Shown here piece by piece: positions 26,967-29,564 of a DNA stretch of 29,564 bases (positions within the stretch are counted from its first letter, which is position 1; each line of letters begins with the position of its first letter). Source of the stretch: a virus; IMG/VR virus record IMGVR_UViG_3300025669_000149, positions 1 to 29,564 of that record. The stretch is one strand, 5' to 3'. The notes beneath the pieces were generated by a model that saw only the letters and a program-made list of their open reading frames with translations, did no database searches and had not been told where the DNA came from. A program made the position numbers and the translations under genes.

Positions 26967-28433
26967 ATGAAATTTCTGACCTCTATAAAAGAATTTCTGA
27001 AAAAGGACTTGGCTTGGTTTAGTGGTGATATGTCTCCAGATGTGAAGAAGCCCGTCTTTCCTGAGTGGTATTTCAGCGCTCGGCTCGGTCAGCCCAGATT
27101 GATTAATATCCCTGAGATTCGGACGTTCGCCAGGTCGCCTTGGATTCAGATGGTGCTCAACACTATCAAAAAAGAGGTCAGCACCATTCATTGGGAAGTG
27201 ATGGACAGAGAAGAGGACGGCAAAACTGGCAGCGAGGCACAGATTCAACAGATTAAAGATTTCTTAGACTGCATGAACACCGAGGACGAATCTATCGAAG
27301 ACTTGACCAGTATGGCCATCACAGACCTAGGTGAGATCGATGCAGGCGCATGGGTCAATGTCTATTCGATGGGATCCTACGATTTCAAGGACGCGCCAGT
27401 ATTGAATGAGCTCGGCAAGGTGATAGGTTCAGAGAAGCGTCTTGTATTGAAACCGCTCGGTCAAAGGCAACTGCTCGAAGTAAGACCTGCAGACTCAGCC
27501 ACATTCTTAAAACAGATAGACATCTATCGAAGGGTCCAAGGCTTTTATCAATATTCGTTCAAGAATCCAAGGACCAATCCAATCAGGTTCGAGCCTGAAG
27601 AGATGAATTATATGCATCTTAACAAGAAGTCATACTCAATTTATGGCTTCTCTCCCGTTCAATCCGTCCAACAGGTGCTGCAGATACTGATGCAGTCTAC
27701 CCGATGGAATAAAGACTTCTATAAGAACAATGCCATAGCTGACGGCGGGATGTTCTTGCCTGGTGCTGATGAGAAATCTTTGAAAAAGTTCAAGAACGAA
27801 TGGAACAAGGAAGTCAAAGGCAAACCTCATAAGTTCCTATTCTTCAATGTAGAGGGTAAGTTCCAGCAGTTCCAACCTAACAATCGCGACATGGAATGGC
27901 TTGAAGGCCAGAAATGGTATCATTGGCTAGTGTTCGCAGTGTTCGGTGTATCGCCTGTAGAAGCAGGGTTCCATGAGAACGTCAGCCAAGGCAATACTGA
28001 AGGCCAGGAAAGAATCACTGTCAAGAACGCTATCAAACCATACCTTAAGCTGATTGAGAAGGTTGTTAATAATCGCATCATCCCTGAGATACTGCAGACT
28101 GAAAAGCCTGATGTAATATTCAAATTCATACCTAAAGACCATACACTTGAGAAGATCGAGCACGAACAGAATATGGTGGAGTTGCGCGAGGGTGCTCTTA
28201 CAATCAACGAGTATAGGAAATCTAAAGGTAAGCTTCCTGTTGAATGGGGAGATGAGCCGTATAAACAAGTTTCGCCTCAATCTATAAACATCGGCAATCA
28301 AGACCCGAAGGATCCTAAAGACCCTGGCAATCAAGCCCCTAAACCCGATGAGGAAAAGGACAATAAATATTTTAGGAAATACTTCTCAAAACACATGAAC
28401 GATGTCAGGAACAATAACACAAGCAAAGCTTGA
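26967..28433 (+). CDS. Portal protein
   Basis: In this 488-residue protein, the pattern fits HK97-type portals. A helical N-terminus bears WIQMVLNTIKKEVSTIHWEV, then DFLDCMNTEDESIEDLTSM and a long beta-containing stem region (DIYRRVQGFYQYSF, then RFEPEEMNYMHLNKKSYSIYGFSPV). A helix-rich crown follows with FGVSPVEAGFHENVSQGNTEGQE and VVNNRIIPEILQ. The last 60 residues are Pro/Asp/Asn rich (DPKDPKDPGNQAP) and probably disordered. The portal is the dodecameric ring through which DNA enters the head. ATG 26967 is supported by the upstream element; there is no SD. Confidence 0.85.
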   Translation: MKFLTSIKEFLKKDLAWFSGDMSPDVKKPVFPEWYFSARLGQPRLINIPEIRTFARSPWIQMVLNTIKKEVSTIHWEVMDREEDGKTGSEAQIQQIKDFLDCMNTEDESIEDLTSMAITDLGEIDAGAWVNVYSMGSYDFKDAPVLNELGKVIGSEKRLVLKPLGQRQLLEVRPADSATFLKQIDIYRRVQGFYQYSFKNPRTNPIRFEPEEMNYMHLNKKSYSIYGFSPVQSVQQVLQILMQSTRWNKDFYKNNAIADGGMFLPGADEKSLKKFKNEWNKEVKGKPHKFLFFNVEGKFQQFQPNNRDMEWLEGQKWYHWLVFAVFGVSPVEAGFHENVSQGNTEGQERITVKNAIKPYLKLIEKVVNNRIIPEILQTEKPDVIFKFIPKDHTLEKIEHEQNMVELREGALTINEYRKSKGKLPVEWGDEPYKQVSPQSINIGNQDPKDPKDPGNQAPKPDEEKDNKYFRKYFSKHMNDVRNNNTSKA

Positions 28434-28728
28434 TGGTATCAAGCAAGATGAATACGATTTTGATGCTCTGGCAAAAAGGGTGATTCAAGTAGATGCCAGT
28501 GGAGACGTTATAACTCCTGTTGACGTACCTGCGCTTATCATTGATGACGACACTACTACAGATATGACTTATTTCTGTTATGCTGCACCAGGGAGTGCTA
28601 CGAGTGCTGCAGTATGGAGAATCAAAGTCATTGATGAGACTGGAGCTTATCCCGTGTTTCAATGGGCTGATGGCAATAGCAACTACGACAATATCGCAGA
28701 CAACAGAGCATCATTAAGTTACAGTTAA
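28402..28728 (+). CDS. Small structural-type protein
   Basis: This 108-residue protein overlaps the portal gene by 32 bases. Residues 25-108 are strand rich: VIQVDASGDVITPVDVPALI, TDMTYFCYAAPGSATSAAVWRIKVIDETGAYP, then FQWADGNSNYDNIADNRASL. From memory, the PGxxTSAAxWRIK and NYDNxxDNRASLxYS segments recur in a widespread family of small phage virion-associated proteins. The exact role is unknown; it may decorate the head or link to surface proteins. Confidence 0.55.
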   Translation: MSGTITQAKLDGIKQDEYDFDALAKRVIQVDASGDVITPVDVPALIIDDDTTTDMTYFCYAAPGSATSAAVWRIKVIDETGAYPVFQWADGNSNYDNIADNRASLSYS

Positions 28729-28729
28729 G

Positions 28730-29564
28730 ATGACCGCAGTAAAATCAGGCAATCATATCTACGTTTCGGGTAGTGGTAATACTCTTGCCAGCATAACTTC
28801 AGACATCGCCGATACCACCTTCATAGAAAAGACGGGAACTTCTCCTGATGTTTATACAGTCAAAGGTGGAGTTGCTAGGTATCTGAGGATCAGGAATGGA
28901 GGAACATTAACTATAGGTGATTCTGCTGATTATTCTAAGAATGAGACCTTAGCATTCAGCAACAATGTCGCTAATGAAATCAGATTCTATGTTGATGCTG
29001 GTGGAGAGCTTCTACAATATGGAGATACTACCATCGACTTCTTCACAGGAACACAAAGAATATATTATGTCTATCTCTACGGGAAAGTGACGGTTCTAGG
29101 GAACGACACCTACAAACCAGTCTGGCAGAACTATCAAAGGATATATTTATATGAGAACCAAAATAACGATACATATACTAATGATGTATGGCACTTCGAG
29201 AAGATGATTATAGGCTCCGCTGCTGTAGCCAATTATTTTGCTTTCTATTTTTACTCACTAGGTAAAGTGCGTAATCATATCTTTAAAGACATCCTATTCG
29301 ACAAGACTTATGGTAAGGGTCTTACGATGTATGCAATTAGAATACCTTATCCTTTCAGAGGAATGAGGAATGTCACGTTTGAAAACTTAGACTTCAATAA
29401 TGTAGGAAATTATCCTGTATATTCTACAGGTGGGGGGACATTTAAACTTAAAGGTTGCACTTTTGGAACAACCACTTCTTGGAAAATGATAATATATGGT
29501 ATGGGTGCTGCAGATGGTAAGAATACATTAAGGACATATGGCTATGACAATGAACACGACTTCG
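28730..29564 (+). CDS. Beta-rich surface protein, 3' end missing
   Basis: ATG 28730 comes one base after the previous TAA, and the frame stays open to the window edge (278 codons). The start reads MTAVKSGNHIYVSGSGNTL. The middle has repeating short strands of about 20-25 residues per turn (YLRIRNGGTLTIGDSA, FYVDAGGELLQYGD, YVYLYGKVTVLGN), then FKDILFDKTYGKGLTMY and NVTFENLDFNN. This looks like a right-handed beta helix of the kind used in viral and secreted surface structures. The position after the portal suggests a head fibre or a sugar-binding appendage. It cannot be joined directly with the gene at base 1. Confidence 0.55.
   Translation, partial: MTAVKSGNHIYVSGSGNTLASITSDIADTTFIEKTGTSPDVYTVKGGVARYLRIRNGGTLTIGDSADYSKNETLAFSNNVANEIRFYVDAGGELLQYGDTTIDFFTGTQRIYYVYLYGKVTVLGNDTYKPVWQNYQRIYLYENQNNDTYTNDVWHFEKMIIGSAAVANYFAFYFYSLGKVRNHIFKDILFDKTYGKGLTMYAIRIPYPFRGMRNVTFENLDFNNVGNYPVYSTGGGTFKLKGCTFGTTTSWKMIIYGMGAADGKNTLRTYGYDNEHDF

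Noticed and set aside
29540-29564. Joining the right-edge gene to the left-edge gene as one circular frame
   Set aside because: Direct joining shifts the frame and meets TGA after a few codons, so sequence is missing between the edges or the genes differ.

Overview
The window is part of the genome of a tailed double-stranded DNA virus (HK97-type, Caudoviricetes), most likely infecting an archaeon. All genes read left to right, are packed with ATGA, GTGA or longer overlaps, and mostly have GGAGG or GGTGA ribosome-binding sites. Signs of an archaeal host are a TATA box placed for a leaderless transcript before the regulator at 13337, another TATA-like element before the portal gene (which lacks a ribosome-binding site), T-rich terminators, many NxS/T sequons in the surface proteins, and frequent AGA/AGG and ATA codons. 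Against this, two terminators are bacterial-looking hairpins and several accessory families (J-domain protein, DUF6948-like) are common in bacterial phages. I hold the archaeal host at about 0.65. No integrase, DNA polymerase or major capsid gene was seen.

Layout. 1-12600: late structural region with a fibre or surface protein cut by the left edge, neck proteins, gp10-like tail completion, tail terminator-like and tail tube proteins, a small protein in the chaperone position, a very short tape-measure candidate, baseplate hub, two receptor-side proteins, then a probable lysis pair (transglutaminase-fold cysteine protease plus holin-like membrane protein). 12600-13230: two small genes and a strong hairpin terminator. 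13300-16160: early operon led by a ribbon-helix-helix regulator, with a coiled-coil protein, a Rad52/Erf-like annealing protein candidate and a SWIM-like zinc protein. 16300-19500: second early block with another RHH-like protein, a winged helix, a J-domain protein, a candidate nuclease and a cytosine methyltransferase. 19500-22110: accessory stretch of tiny genes, an 83-bp direct repeat enclosing a DUF6948-like gene and a Gly/Ser/Asp low-complexity gene, and a secreted Cys-rich protein. 22110-22270: a CAT-anticodon tRNA followed one base later by a compact predicted three-way-junction RNA. 22275-29564: packaging and head module with a ParB-like protein, small terminase candidate, large terminase (apparent CTG start), small membrane and HTH proteins, two coiled-coil proteins, portal, and a beta-rich protein cut by the right edge.

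Terminase and portal lie at the right end while neck and tail genes lie at the left. This suggests a circular or circularly permuted genome in which the head genes, including the missing capsid gene, lie between the two window edges. The most unusual items are the three-way-junction RNA, a zinc-knuckle gene whose second cysteine codon is TGA, the repeat-flanked DUF6948/low-complexity cassette, an exact 24-bp repeat before two late gene blocks, and about a dozen tiny zinc-knuckle proteins.
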